Below, piece after piece: positions 17,868 through 27,725 of a DNA stretch of 64,000 nt (the stretch's first letter is position 1; each line of letters opens with the position of its first letter). The stretch is taken from positions 4,650,001 through 4,714,000 of the forward strand of contig NZ_CP025085.1 of assembly GCF_002847015.1 (NCBI RefSeq). The letters run 5' to 3'. The translations under genes and the position numbers were made by a program. The notes beneath the pieces were generated by a model. The model did not search any database and was not told the origin of the DNA. It saw nothing but the letters and a program-made list of their open reading frames with translations. The stretch comes from Prodigiosinella confusarubida (lineage in GTDB: Bacteria > Pseudomonadota > Gammaproteobacteria > Enterobacterales > Enterobacteriaceae).

Positions 17868-19802
17868 TTAATATTGACGGGCATCCATTAATTGAAGTTG
17901 TATCTGCCGGGCAGCCGACTCAATAGCCGGATCATCTGCCACTTGCGCAGTACCGGTACGCCACCAGGACTCATAGCCGTGGGTCATGGTTTTCGGCAAC
18001 ACCTTAATATCCAGCAACACCGGTCCAGGATGCTGGCGAGACGCTTCCAGCGCCTGCAAAAGTGATGCTTCATCGTGTACTTTCCACGCCTTGCAGCCAT
18101 AGCTCTCGGCATTTTTCGCAAAATCAACCGACACCAACGGGCCACTCAGTTGACCTGACTCACGACAGCGGTGCCGGTTTTCGGTACAGAAACTGCCCAT
18201 TCCCTGACTCATCTGCAAGTTGTTGATACAGCCAAACCCGGCGTTATCAAACAACAGTATGGTGATTTTTATGCCCTCCTGTACCGCTGTTTGCAGTTCC
18301 GAGTGCAGCATCAGGTACGAGCCATCCCCCACCATCGCATAGACAGGCTGACGGGGTGCGGCGAGTCGGGCACCCATCGCCGCGGCAATTTCATAACCCA
18401 TGCAGGAGTAACCATATTCCAGGTGATAGCTGTCCGGTGTCCGCACCTGCCACAGACGCTGCAAATCCCCCGGTAACGACCCGGCCGCCCCTACTACAAT
18501 CGCGTCTGCTTCCAACGCCTGATTCAGCAGCCCCAGCACCCGGGTTTGTGTCAGATGGGTCCCGAGCGTCGTGCGGTATTCATCCAGTTTATCGTCAGGC
18601 TGATCAGCAATCTCCGGTATCAAATCGCCATCATCCTGAATAGCGGACAACCGCTGTAGTTCGTTGTCCCACGCCGCACGCGCCATGGCGATCTCCTCAC
18701 CATACTGGCTGTGATACGACTCCACCGCCAGACGCTGAGATAGCATCTGCAAACCGACCCGCGCATCGGCAATCAATGCGGTGGCATCCAGTTTCAGCGC
18801 ATCAAACTCCGCGACGTTAAGCAGAAGAAATTCAACATTCGGGTGTTGAAACAATCGTTTGGAACCGGTGGTAAAATCCGTTAACCGCGTTCCGACACCG
18901 ATAATCAGGTCAGCGTCCTGCGCCAACCGGTTCGCCGCCAGGCCGCCGGTCACGCCGATACCACCACAATTGAGTGGGTGTGAAGACACCACCGCGCCTT
19001 TCCCCGCCTGCGTTTCACCGAAAGGAATATGATACTGCTCAGCAAATTGCAAAAATGCCGTGTGGGCTTCAGCGTAACGGACCCCACCGCCGCAGATCAG
19101 CATCGGCCGCTGCTTGCGGCGAATCAGCGCCACCGCGTCTTCAAGCCGGGTCGCATCCGGTGGACGGCGTTCGATATGGTGTACACGTTTGTGAAAAAAC
19201 GCGGCGGGATAATCCCACACCTCAGCCTGTACATCCTGTGGTAAACACAGGGTCACCGCACCAGTGTCCGCCGGATCGGTTAATACCCGCATGGCATTGA
19301 TCAGCGCACTCATCAGCTGTTCCGGACGATTAATCCGGTCCCAGTACCGTGATACCGGTTTGAAACAGTCATTCGTACTGATTGAAAGATCGTGATATTG
19401 CTCGACCTGCTGCAATACCGGATCAGGCTGGCGACAGGCAAACAGATCCCCCGGTAACAGCAACACCGGAATCCGGTTCGCTGTAGCGGTGGCAGCCGCC
19501 GTGATCATATTGGCGGCGCCCGGCCCTACCGATGACGTCACCGCGTAAATTTTCTTGCGCTTGTGCTGTCTGGCAAAACCGACGGCGATATGCGCCATTC
19601 CCTGTTCGTTACATCCCTGATGAACCAGTAGATGTCCGGCATCTTGCTCCAGTGCCTGACCGATGCCCAGCACATTCCCATGCCCGAAAATGGTCATCAC
19701 ACCGTGCACAAATGGGGACTCATCACCATCCACACTGACATACTGCTGGGTTAGAAACCTGACCAGCGCCTGCGCCATCGTCATTCGTAGCGTATCCATC
19801 AT
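17868..19802 (-). CDS. iolD: 3D-(3,5/4)-trihydroxycyclohexane-1,2-dione hydrolase (ThDP enzyme)
   Basis: A 644-residue thiamine-diphosphate enzyme, the family's usual size. The N-terminal ThDP domain has the catalytic Glu in [17 protein letters not shown] near residue 65 and [15 protein letters not shown]. The C-terminal cofactor motif is [15 protein letters not shown] through to [13 protein letters not shown]. It hydrolytically opens the cyclic dione to 5-deoxy-glucuronate, the IolB substrate. AGGAG lies 5 bases before the ATG. It follows iolA by 52 bases, probably in one transcript ending at the terminator at 17815. Confidence 0.95.
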   Translation of the reverse strand: MMDTLRMTMAQALVRFLTQQYVSVDGDESPFVHGVMTIFGHGNVLGIGQALEQDAGHLLVHQGCNEQGMAHIAVGFARQHKRKKIYAVTSSVGPGAANMITAAATATANRIPVLLLPGDLFACRQPDPVLQQVEQYHDLSISTNDCFKPVSRYWDRINRPEQLMSALINAMRVLTDPADTGAVTLCLPQDVQAEVWDYPAAFFHKRVHHIERRPPDATRLEDAVALIRRKQRPMLICGGGVRYAEAHTAFLQFAEQYHIPFGETQAGKGAVVSSHPLNCGGIGVTGGLAANRLAQDADLIIGVGTRLTDFTTGSKRLFQHPNVEFLLLNVAEFDALKLDATALIADARVGLQMLSQRLAVESYHSQYGEEIAMARAAWDNELQRLSAIQDDGDLIPEIADQPDDKLDEYRTTLGTHLTQTRVLGLLNQALEADAIVVGAAGSLPGDLQRLWQVRTPDSYHLEYGYSCMGYEIAAAMGARLAAPRQPVYAMVGDGSYLMLHSELQTAVQEGIKITILLFDNAGFGCINNLQMSQGMGSFCTENRHRCRESGQLSGPLVSVDFAKNAESYGCKAWKVHDEASLLQALEASRQHPGPVLLDIKVLPKTMTHGYESWWRTGTAQVADDPAIESAARQIQLQLMDARQY

Positions 19803-19854
19803 GCGGCTCCTGCAAATTCAGCGGCCTGTCAGACAGGCCCTAAAGTGGAATCAA

Positions 19855-21366
19855 TCACTCCAGCGTTGGCATTACAAAGCTGCTGGTATGCTGCTCAAGG
19901 CGTACACTGGCCGGCCAACGGCTGGTGACGGTTTTCATCCGGGTGTAAAAACGCACACCGTCGCTACCGTGCACATTGAGCGGCCCGAAAAGGGAGCGTT
20001 TCCAGCCACCGAAACTGTGGAACGCCATCGGCACCGGAATTGGTACATTGACACCCACCATTCCAGCTTGCACATCCTCACAGAACTGCCGCGCCGTTTC
20101 GCCATCGCGGGTAAAAATCGCCGTACCATTACCGTATTCATGGCGGTTAATCAGCGTCAGCGCCGTCTGATAGTCCGATACTCTTACCACAGCCAGTACC
20201 GGCCCAAAAATCTCTTCGCGGTAAATCTTCATTTCTGGTGTGACGTTGTCAAACAGCGTTGGACCCATAAAGTAACCCTGTTCATGATCAGGAACGCTCA
20301 GTGTGCGCCCGTCGACCCGCAGCGTTGCCCCCTGATCCACGCCACTCTGAATGTAACCCGCGATTTTGTCTTTATGCTGCGCCGTGATAACCGGTCCCAT
20401 TTCATTTTCCGGCCCTTCTGTTATCCCCGGTCCGACACGCATCGCGCCAATCTGTTGTTCCAGACGCTGACACAGCGCATCGGCCGTATCATCACCCACC
20501 GCCACCACCACCGACAGCGCCATGCAGCGCTCGCCTGCCGCACCAAAACCAGCCCCCATAATGGCACTGGCAGCCATATTCATATCCGCGTCTGGCATCA
20601 GAATACAGTGGTTTTTAGCGCCGCCCAGCGCCTGACAGCGTTTACCCTGTGCGGAAGCGGTACGATAAATGTATTCTGCCACCGGTGTTGATCCCACAAA
20701 GCTTACGGCCTGAACTCGCGGGTCTGTCAGCAACACATCCACCGCTTCCTTATCCCCCTGGACGACGTTGAATACACCATCCGGCAGACCAGCCTCCTTC
20801 AGTAACTGAGCCAACATCAGTGAAAGCGACGGGTCTTTCTCGGAAGGTTTAAGCACAAACGTATTGCCGGTGGCCAGCGCGATAGGGAACATCCACATGG
20901 GAACCATGGCCGGGAAATTGAATGGCGTAATACCGACACAGACACCCAACGGCTGCATCAGCGAATGGCTGTCAACGCCGGTTCCTACGTTGGCGGAATG
21001 CTCCCCTTTTTGCAGGTGCGGAATACCGCAGGCAAACTCCACCACTTCCAACCCACGGGTCAGTTCTCCCACCGCATCGGAATAGACCTTGCCATGCTCT
21101 TCCGAGATCAACCGGGCCAGAGTATCCATGTTTTCTTCCAACAACGCTTTGAAACGGAACATAACGCGCGCACGCCGTAACGGGGAGTGTCTGGACCACG
21201 CCGGGAATGCCGCAACGGCCACACCGATCGCCTGTTTCACGTCGTTCGCGTTGCTCAGGGCGACCTGACGAATCTGCTCACCCGTCGCCGGGTTATATAC
21301 GGCCGCATAACGTTGACTGCTACCGGAGGTCACTGCCCCCTGAATAAAACTAGATATGGTTTCCAT
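19855..21366 (-). CDS. iolA: Methylmalonate-semialdehyde dehydrogenase (acylating), inositol pathway
   Basis: A 503-residue aldehyde dehydrogenase of the MmsA/IolA group. Visible motifs are GVCVGITPFNFPAMVPMWMF, SFVGSTPVAEYIY, the Glu-less ALGGAKNHCILMPDAD segment typical of MmsA-type acylating enzymes, and the catalytic Cys in GAAGERCMALSVVVAVG. The C-terminal part has MVGVNVPIPVPMAFHSFGGW. It turns malonate semialdehyde into acetyl-CoA and CO2, the last step of inositol breakdown. It starts 318 bases from the divergent regulator gene. Confidence 0.94.
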   Translation of the reverse strand: METISSFIQGAVTSGSSQRYAAVYNPATGEQIRQVALSNANDVKQAIGVAVAAFPAWSRHSPLRRARVMFRFKALLEENMDTLARLISEEHGKVYSDAVGELTRGLEVVEFACGIPHLQKGEHSANVGTGVDSHSLMQPLGVCVGITPFNFPAMVPMWMFPIALATGNTFVLKPSEKDPSLSLMLAQLLKEAGLPDGVFNVVQGDKEAVDVLLTDPRVQAVSFVGSTPVAEYIYRTASAQGKRCQALGGAKNHCILMPDADMNMAASAIMGAGFGAAGERCMALSVVVAVGDDTADALCQRLEQQIGAMRVGPGITEGPENEMGPVITAQHKDKIAGYIQSGVDQGATLRVDGRTLSVPDHEQGYFMGPTLFDNVTPEMKIYREEIFGPVLAVVRVSDYQTALTLINRHEYGNGTAIFTRDGETARQFCEDVQAGMVGVNVPIPVPMAFHSFGGWKRSLFGPLNVHGSDGVRFYTRMKTVTSRWPASVRLEQHTSSFVMPTLE

Positions 21367-21423
21367 GTTGACACCTCTATGGGGTTTAAGGGTGATAAGT
21401 GGCAGGTACGGGATTACTGTATA

Positions 21424-21442
21424 TGAAATAAATATTCTATTT
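21424..21442 (+). promoter_or_regulatory. Candidate IolR operator in iolA-iolR intergenic region
   Basis: TGAAATAAATATTCTATTT matches the motif before iolG (17 of 19). A related AT-rich copy, TTGAAATAAAATAAATATT, follows at 21448. The site is about 60 bases upstream of iolA and 240 upstream of the regulator gene, suited to controlling iolA. The rest of the 318-base gap shows no other clear element. Confidence 0.5.
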
Positions 21443-21684
21443 TAAGTTGAAATAAAATAAATATTAATTATTGTGATCCAAGACGAGTTTTTATGTAACC
21501 GGAATGCTGCGGTTTTTGATGCGATGCTCCAGCGTTTTTGGTTCGAATGTCGTCATCCTGAATTGAACTGTATGTTCTATTTTTGTGGGCAAAAATGAAA
21601 AAGACGTTTGAAATGACAGCATAAGTCACTAGAATCAATAATTAAGGACCTATTTGGGATAGGCTCCTTCTGGGGAGAAAAATC

Positions 21685-22545
21685 ATGTCTGTGGCGACCA
21701 GCCTGAGAGAGTTACAAGAGCAGATCCGCGACCGTTACGATACGCTGAGTAAGCGTCTACAGCAGGTGTCACGCTATGTGCTTGATAATACCAACAGCGT
21801 GGCATTTGACACGGTGGCCGTGATTGCCGAACAGGCGGACGTTCCTCCCTCGACGCTGATCCGTTTTGCCAATGCCTTTGATTTCAGCGGGTTCAACGAA
21901 ATGAAACAGTTGTTCCGCATGAATCTGGTGGAAGAGACCGCCAGCTATACCGACCGGGCGCGCCTGTTTCGCGAAATGGAAACAGAAACGGTGCCGGAAA
22001 CCCCGCTCGACATTCTGCATGAATTTGCCCGTTCAAACGCTCAGGCGATGCAGCAACTGGCGGCACGTATACCACCGGAAGATTTGCAGAAAGCGGTCGA
22101 TTTACTGGCGCATGCCGATACCATTTACATTGTCGGATTGCGGCGTTCGTTCAGCGTAGCCTCCTATCTGGCCTACGCGCTGAGCCATCTGGAGAGTCGC
22201 CCGATATTGGTTAATGGGCTCGGTGGCATGTTTCGCGAGCAGCTCAGCAGGATTAGCGACAAGGACATCGTAGTTTCCATCAGCTTTTCCCCCTATGCGC
22301 AGGAAACCATGATGGCCAGCGAAATGGCCGCTACCGCTGGCGCACGCCAGATTGTGATTACTGACAGCCAGATAAGTCCGTTGGCAACACTCAGTGATGT
22401 GTGCTTCGTGATAAAAGAAGCGCAAGTGGATGCGTTCCGCTCCCAGTCTGCCACGCTGTGCCTGGTACAATCGTTAATGGTGTCGCTGGCATATCAACAA
22501 GGCAACGGCGGCAGACAAACGCCAGGGCAGCAACAGCGAACCTGA
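21685..22545 (+). CDS. iolR: RpiR/MurR-family regulator of inositol catabolism
   Basis: A 286-residue regulator. The N-terminal HTH_6 domain covers roughly residues 1-80 (VAVIAEQADVPPSTLIRFANAF is the recognition region). The C-terminal SIS domain starts near 130 with DTIYIVGLRRSFSVASYLAYAL and contains DIVVSISFSPYAQETMMASE. GGGGAG precedes the ATG. It is divergent from iolA, as inositol RpiR-type repressors often are in Proteobacteria. Probably an inositol-intermediate-responsive repressor; this is by analogy with the Salmonella IolR, which is also RpiR-type. Confidence 0.88.
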   Translation: MSVATSLRELQEQIRDRYDTLSKRLQQVSRYVLDNTNSVAFDTVAVIAEQADVPPSTLIRFANAFDFSGFNEMKQLFRMNLVEETASYTDRARLFREMETETVPETPLDILHEFARSNAQAMQQLAARIPPEDLQKAVDLLAHADTIYIVGLRRSFSVASYLAYALSHLESRPILVNGLGGMFREQLSRISDKDIVVSISFSPYAQETMMASEMAATAGARQIVITDSQISPLATLSDVCFVIKEAQVDAFRSQSATLCLVQSLMVSLAYQQGNGGRQTPGQQQRT

Positions 22546-22698
22546 TCAACCAGAGAGCCGAGAATCATAAGACCGTATCGATGAGGGGGCACGCAAAACC
22601 GGATCCCGGTCAATCAGGCAGTTAATCTGCGGACAGGCAAAGCGCGCTTCTGGGAGGCACCGAGATTGATGACAACGTGCGAATCTCAGCGGTTAAAT

Positions 22699-23016
22699 TC
22701 AGACCATGAAAACTTCTGGTCCTTTTTCTTCAATAACATTGATGATGCGTAGCGCTGCCTGATTTGGTTTGCTCTCATCACGCTCCCACTTCGACACGCT
22801 CTCAACTGACATGCCTATCATGCGAGCAAGCGCCGACTGAGACATTTTATAACGCACGCGTACTTCCTTAATCTGTTTGCCCGTCATGGCGCGAACCTTC
22901 GGAATGTTGCGCGCATCAACCGCAGCATTAATGGCGGCGACTGTCTCATCTTTAACTACGCCCAATTTGTTATAGCGCTGAGCCATACCTTGAATGCGTT
23001 TCAGACGATCACTCAT
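22699..23016 (-). CDS. HigA-like antitoxin with XRE helix-turn-helix
   Basis: A 105-residue protein. The second half is an XRE/Cro-type helix-turn-helix: KEVRVRYKMSQSALARMIG followed by SVESVSKWERDESKPNQAALRII. I chose the ATG at 23016 since GAGG lies 8 bases upstream; a GTG stands immediately before it. It overlaps the end of the upstream RelE-like gene by 8 bases, the toxin-first order of higBA systems. It would neutralise the toxin and repress the pair's promoter. The antitoxin frame looks intact although the toxin is damaged. Confidence 0.85.
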   Translation of the reverse strand: MSDRLKRIQGMAQRYNKLGVVKDETVAAINAAVDARNIPKVRAMTGKQIKEVRVRYKMSQSALARMIGMSVESVSKWERDESKPNQAALRIINVIEEKGPEVFMV

Positions 23017-23397
23017 CACAATTTACCTCTATCAGTTCTCTATCTTCCAACAGCTGCTGTATCTGCTCTACCGTCAGGGCGATGAAATCAGGTGCGATCT
23101 TGCAATACGCGTCAATTTCATCGTCTTCCAGCTCTTTTCCTTTCTTCTTTGATAACCCACTTTTCAGGTACATATCAAAGAAGTAAACATGTGTTCCGTT
23201 GTTGAAAAACACTATCGAGCGTGCGCCGCCTTGTGGACTCACTGCTGGCAAAGCAAGGCGTTTTTTGTACGTGTACTTCCCTAAATGATCACCGGGAAGA
23301 CCTGAAAGTATGGCCTTGGCTGCTTTGCACAAGATCTTATCGCTGATCCGCGCTTTCTTGCGGTCTTCCTCAAATCAGGCGTTAAATAAATCCCCAT
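23009..23397 (-). pseudogene. RelE/HigB-type toxin, N-terminus frameshifted
   Basis: The frame ending at 23009 encodes a RelE-family (PF06296-like) toxin body, with KYTYKKRLALPAVSPQGGARS, HVYFFDMYLKSG and a C-terminal LTVEQIQQLL. Its own frame lacks a proper start: just upstream it reads FEEDRKKARISDKILCKAAK and then a TGA. The expected beginning, MGIYLTPD, is found in the next frame from the ATG at 23397. One missing T in the AAA/TTT run at 23372-23374 would rejoin the two. So the toxin is inactivated by a single-base deletion, unless it is a sequencing error. Confidence 0.75.
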
Positions 23398-23784
23398 TTG
23401 TCCCTTTGCCATCTTCCACATCCGTAAGCACTACTATAGGAGAGTTTACGGGTTAGTACAATATTCACCCACTAAAAACGGCTTCAGCCAGATGTAACTT
23501 CCCATAAACCAGACACCGCTCAGCGATGGAATTGCTCATGCAAAAATCACTTGATCTAACACCGCGCTACCAACCAGTGTGAAATGAACGGCTGGAGGCA
23601 TTTAGTATGCCAGGTCCCGCGTTAACATCGAATAATGCCTATTCATACGGGCAAGCGCCGATAACACCATTAAAAATAGCCATCAGGAGTAAGTTAGCCT
23701 TGCACCGGCAGGAATTTAGCGGTTTCATTTAGCAAAATTGACTGAACACGAGCGACAAAAACGCTTCGTAACAGGGATATTCAT
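23398..23784. other. Intergenic region upstream of toxin-antitoxin pair and ddlA
   Basis: 387 bases between divergent units. It should hold the promoters of the toxin-antitoxin pair (minus) and ddlA (plus, with AGGGA before its ATG). I see no credible gene or named operator. Confidence 0.4.
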
Positions 23785-24882
23785 ATGAATAAGATTCGGG
23801 TTGGTGTGGTGTTTGGCGGAAAATCGGCGGAACATGAAGTGTCACTACAATCGGCAAAAAATATCGTCGATGCCATCGATAAAACCAGATTTGACGTCAC
23901 ACTGCTGGGCATTGATAAGCAGGGAGAGTGGCACATTAATGATGCATCCAATTATTTACTGAATGCGGAAAATCCGACGTTGATTGCCCTCAACCGCTCA
24001 AATCAGAATGTCGCGCTGATACCGGGCCAGACTCATCATCAGTTGATTGAGACGCACAGTGCCAACGCATTGTCACAACTGGATGTGATTTTCCCGATTG
24101 TCCACGGCACACTTGGCGAAGACGGATCCCTGCAAGGCTTGCTGCGCATGGCCAATATCCCGTTTGTCGGCAGTAACGTGCTGGGCTCCGCCGTCAGCAT
24201 GGATAAAGATGTCACCAAGCGTCTGCTGCGTGATGCCGGTTTGCAGGTTGCGCCGTTTGTGACACTCACCCGCGCTAATCGTAGTCAGCATAATTTCGCC
24301 ACCGTGACCGCCCGGCTTGGGCTGCCACTGTTTGTTAAACCGGCTAATCAGGGTTCTTCGGTGGGCGTCAGCAAAGCAAGAAACGAGGCCGAATTCCGTC
24401 AGGCCGTCGAGCTGGCGTTCCGTTATGATCACAAGGTGCTGGTGGAGTCCGCCATTGCCGGACGCGAAATCGAATGCGCCGTCCTGGGTAACGATTCACC
24501 ACAAGCCAGCGTGTGCGGGGAAATTGAGCTCCATGACGAGTTTTACTCATACGATACCAAGTACATCAACGAAGATGGTGCGGCAGTGACGATACCGGCC
24601 AAGCTGTCACCGGAAACCCATGACCGTATCCGCGCCGTGGCATTAACCGCTTTTCAGGCACTGGAATGTCAAGGTATGGCTCGGGTGGATGTGTTTCTGA
24701 CCAACGATGAAGACGTCATCGTCAACGAAGTGAATACCTTGCCCGGTTTTACCAACATCAGTATGTATCCCAAGCTGTGGGAAGCCAGCGGTATTGACTA
24801 CACGTCGCTGATTACCATCCTGATCGAGCTGGCGCTGGAGCGTCATACGCAGGACAGTAACCTGCAAAGCTCGGTACGTTAA
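23785..24882 (+). CDS. ddlA: D-alanine--D-alanine ligase A
   Basis: A 365-residue ATP-grasp ligase, matching DdlA (about 364) rather than the shorter DdlB. Motifs: [19 protein letters not shown] at the N-terminus, [38 protein letters not shown] in the ATP-grasp region, and the metal-binding end [23 protein letters not shown]. It joins two D-alanines in the cytosol for peptidoglycan precursors. It is a core gene standing alone between accessory debris on both sides. Confidence 0.95.
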   Translation: MNKIRVGVVFGGKSAEHEVSLQSAKNIVDAIDKTRFDVTLLGIDKQGEWHINDASNYLLNAENPTLIALNRSNQNVALIPGQTHHQLIETHSANALSQLDVIFPIVHGTLGEDGSLQGLLRMANIPFVGSNVLGSAVSMDKDVTKRLLRDAGLQVAPFVTLTRANRSQHNFATVTARLGLPLFVKPANQGSSVGVSKARNEAEFRQAVELAFRYDHKVLVESAIAGREIECAVLGNDSPQASVCGEIELHDEFYSYDTKYINEDGAAVTIPAKLSPETHDRIRAVALTAFQALECQGMARVDVFLTNDEDVIVNEVNTLPGFTNISMYPKLWEASGIDYTSLITILIELALERHTQDSNLQSSVR

Positions 24883-25147
24883 CCGGTTCGGCCCGGCGCC
24901 ATCGTGTCAGGGCCAATACTCACCGGCATCAGATATGGGTTAACGCACTAAATGCCTCTGTGGTCATCGAAGGCTGGAAATCAGTGATGTCGTCATTGGC
25001 CTTCCGCAACTTGCGGTGGTGGAAAATAAATAAAAATTATTAGTTAACAAGGAAATAAGTTGTTTTAAGTTAGAGACAACTAAATGACTTCACTTCAGAC
25101 TCTGTTGCAATTGGCGAGTACCCCAACAAATCACTACTCCGCACGGG

Positions 25148-25567
25148 GTGAGCATCAACCTTCGCTCCACCCGTAAATCAGCTAACTGTCCTGAATGCCT
25201 GAAACGCAGTGGCTCCGTACATAGCTGCCGGCGTATACAACATCTTCCGTGTTCAGGGCAAACGCTTTATCTAATCTTTGCTGTCCACCACTGGTACTGC
25301 CACAATCCAGTATGTTCACGTAAAATCTTTGCTGAATCTCTGGCCCCCTTCGCAGGTTCGAGGCAGCAATATTCAGAGGCAATGCAAAATTTACAGCATA
25401 AACTGGGGATAATCGCTGGTGGCGAGGCTGGCGGCAGGTTGCCACTGAACTGTCGCCAAAAAAGAATGCTTCGGAAGTTCAGCCAGCAACATCGCCGGTA
25501 CTTCTACTTCCGGAGCGGATCAAGCAGCAAAGGCGTGAAAAGCGGCATCAACGCTGGACGGAAGTGA
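25148..25567 (+). pseudogene. ISL3-family transposase, N-terminal fragment
   Basis: The frame carries the zinc-finger N-terminus of ISL3 transposases: CPECLKRSGSVHS, then VHHWYCHNPVCSRKIFAESLAPF, followed by a helical segment (AMQNLQHKLGIIAGGEAGGRLPL). After that the reading frame degenerates. The DDE catalytic core is absent. It joins directly, in another frame, to the hybrid fragment at 25564. Confidence 0.8.
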
Positions 25568-26193
25568 GTTCGCTCCATAAAAATGGGCGAGGGATCAGAG
25601 AAATATCTCTCATCACCGGGTTATCACGAGTGACTGTTCGCCGATGGATACAGTCGGTTACGTTCCCTGAGATGTCAACCCGGCCACCAAAGCCCGGACT
25701 TATTGACTCATGGCGTAGCTGGTTAGAACAACAACGGATTGCCACAGGAATGGAATCCGACGTAGCCGCAATAGTTGAAGCTATCTGTTGCAAGTGGAGT
25801 AACGGAGTTGTTGAAGGGCATGTAGACCGTCTGAAGATGTTGAAACGCCAGAAGTATGGCCATGCCTGGTTCCGGCATATCAAATCACTGGGCTGGGATT
25901 TTATTGGACGGGTGCGGGGGAAATACCCTGCTGCGCCTATTTTCAGCAGCACAGACGAATGTAAGCCGCGCGAAGTGATGAAACTTTACAGCCGCAGAAT
26001 GCAGATTGAGCAGAACTTTCGTGACGAGAAAAGCGAACGCTTTAGCTTTGGTCTGCGTGGTTGTCACCGTGGTACGTTAGGGTGCCTGCTGGTCCTGAGT
26101 CTGCTAGCGACGCTGGCCACAGCAGTACTGTGCCTGTTGGGCTATGACGTTGAAAATAAAGGGTTACATCTGAATATCAGGCCAACAGTGTAA
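25564..26193 (+). pseudogene. Hybrid transposase fragment: ISL3 C-terminal pieces fused in frame to IS4-family C-terminus
   Basis: Residues about 8-35 form a helix-turn-helix (REISLITGLSRVTVRRWIQS). Then comes an ISL3 C-terminal stretch, SNGVVEGHVDRLKMLKRQKY. At about 25866 the frame passes without break into IS4/IS10-type sequence: WFRHIKSLGWDFIGRVRGK, then KLYSRRMQIEQNFRDEKSER and LLVLSLLATLATAVLCLLGY. Within the IS4 part a large block before the YREK-type signature is deleted. The 209-codon frame is an accident of recombination and probably makes no functional transposase. Confidence 0.8.
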
Positions 26194-26363
26194 AATCACG
26201 ACGGGTCATCTCTTACCTGACATTAGCGGAGGATGTCTTGCGACACTCTCCGCTGGCATTAAATTAAAACAAACAGCATTGCACGCTGTTCTTAATCACC
26301 TCACCAAAACCTACCGGAGTATGGTGTTGGTTTATTAGCGCTGGTTTTGTGGGGATCCCTCAG

Positions 26364-26729
26364 CACGAAAGCGGGCTGTATTATCGTTATATTCAAACGT
26401 TAAGAAAACACCAGATAACGCTTTCCGGCCTGAATCCACGCGTTGTCGTAACAGGATCAATTCCCTCCGGTCACAAACGCCTCTAATGCTAAAACATCGC
26501 TCTTATCCCGTTTCAGATCCGGAGATCCGATTTCTGTGATTCACGATAGTCAGTTTCTTGACAAGATGAGTTATGAGTCAGGAATCGTTCAATCGAGTTG
26601 ACCACACCCGTCGCCAGCGTATGTGCAGAATTCAGACCGCCCGCAGGATGAGCCGGTGCAACCGAAGAAATAGCCTCACAAGGTGTAGTTGAACACGCTA
26701 ATAAGCTTCTATTCCTTTTAGTTCACATC
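26364..26729. other. Intergenic sequence between IS relic and EamA gene
   Basis: 366 bases with no credible gene on either strand. It probably consists of older rearranged sequence. I recognise no repeat, tRNA or attachment site. Confidence 0.4.
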
Positions 26730-27725
26730 TCATAATTCCTCACGTGGAAATGAGGGTTCCACCACTTTTTTTTTCGTGGAACAACACACAATTCCGAAAA
26801 CGATCAGCAAAAGTGTGATGATGTGATAAGTATGGAACGCGTTGCCGAGAAAAGCGATCCCCATAATGCCGCCCGATACCGGAATCAAGTGGGTGTAAAT
26901 CTCACTACGGGTGGTACCAATCAGCGAAACACCCTTGCTCCAGAACACATAAGACAGCCATGAGGGGAAGATGATTAAATAGAGAATGCCGACGATCACC
27001 ACTGGCGAGATAATATAAATTACGCCGTGGAAATCTTGCGCTAGAGCGAGGTGAAGTAAAAACATCGGTATCAGAATGATTGTACCAATCAGTGAACTGA
27101 AGGCGACAAACGATGTATTTGTCACATCTTTACTTTTTAGACGCAAGAACGCACAATAAAAAGCCCAACTTAAAGCAGAAATAATGGTCAACACGTCACC
27201 CTTCCCAAAAGCCTGCATGCTACTGGCTCCTTTGGCATTGGAAAAAGCAAGATAGATAACGCCAGCGGTGCTGGCGATCACGCCTATAATATTCTGCTTA
27301 GAAATACTTTCGTGGAAAATAAAATGATTGATAAATAATACGAGGCAGGGTGTGCTGGATATATAAATGGCTGCGTTAAGTGAGGTGGTATATTGTAACC
27401 CAATATATAAGCTTAGTGGAAAACTCACCTGCCCAAGAAAAGAAAGCAGCACGTTAATACCAATATTATTGCGTAAAGCAGAAAAGTCACGCCAAAAAGC
27501 TTTCCAGTAAAGTGATAACATAATCAGTGTGGTTCCGCTCCAACGGATCAGGCTTAATCCATAGGGGTCAACATATTGCACCAGTATATGCCCAACAACA
27601 TAATTACCCCCCCAGAATATTGCTGCTAATGTCAGTAATAAATATGCCACATACCACCTCTTTATATATTTAATAGATGATGGCCCGACAATTATTTTCG
27701 GGCCATATGAATTATCGGAATGCAT
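26730..27725 (-). CDS. EamA-family (DMT) exporter
   Basis: A 331-residue membrane protein with about ten hydrophobic segments in two EamA repeats. Family marks are LAAIFWGGNYVVGHILVQYVDP at helix 1 and TSLNAAIYISSTPCLVLFI at the end of the first repeat. The second repeat has ALSWAFYCAFLRLKSKD, then TRSEIYTHLIPVSGGIMGIAFLG. DMT carriers of this type export amino acids and small metabolites. The start overlaps the end of the upstream diiron-oxidase gene by 14 bases, so the two are co-translated. The pair is clearly richer in A and T than the neighbourhood, a sign of transfer. Substrate unknown; likely a product of the partner enzyme. Confidence 0.85.
   Translation of the reverse strand: MHSDNSYGPKIIVGPSSIKYIKRWYVAYLLLTLAAIFWGGNYVVGHILVQYVDPYGLSLIRWSGTTLIMLSLYWKAFWRDFSALRNNIGINVLLSFLGQVSFPLSLYIGLQYTTSLNAAIYISSTPCLVLFINHFIFHESISKQNIIGVIASTAGVIYLAFSNAKGASSMQAFGKGDVLTIISALSWAFYCAFLRLKSKDVTNTSFVAFSSLIGTIILIPMFLLHLALAQDFHGVIYIISPVVIVGILYLIIFPSWLSYVFWSKGVSLIGTTRSEIYTHLIPVSGGIMGIAFLGNAFHTYHIITLLLIVFGIVCCSTKKKVVEPSFPREEL

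Larger units (their letters stand above)
25148..26363 (+). mobile_element. Chimeric insertion-sequence relic: ISL3 joined to IS4/IS10-type
   Basis: Left part is ISL3-like, right part is IS4-like. The right boundary is marked by GGGGATCCCTCAG at 26351-26363, one mismatch from the terminal repeat of IS10 (GGGGATCTCTCAG). No matching left IS10 end was found, and the ISL3 ends are not evident. Several internal deletions show that this is a dead element. It marks the accessory region before the AT-rich operon at 26730-28734. Confidence 0.75.

Noticed and set aside
17752-17871. 39-codon ORF beginning MMRKTEEENISRL
   Set aside because: Its 3' half is exactly the hairpin and T-tract of the minus-strand iolD terminator, so coding is unlikely.
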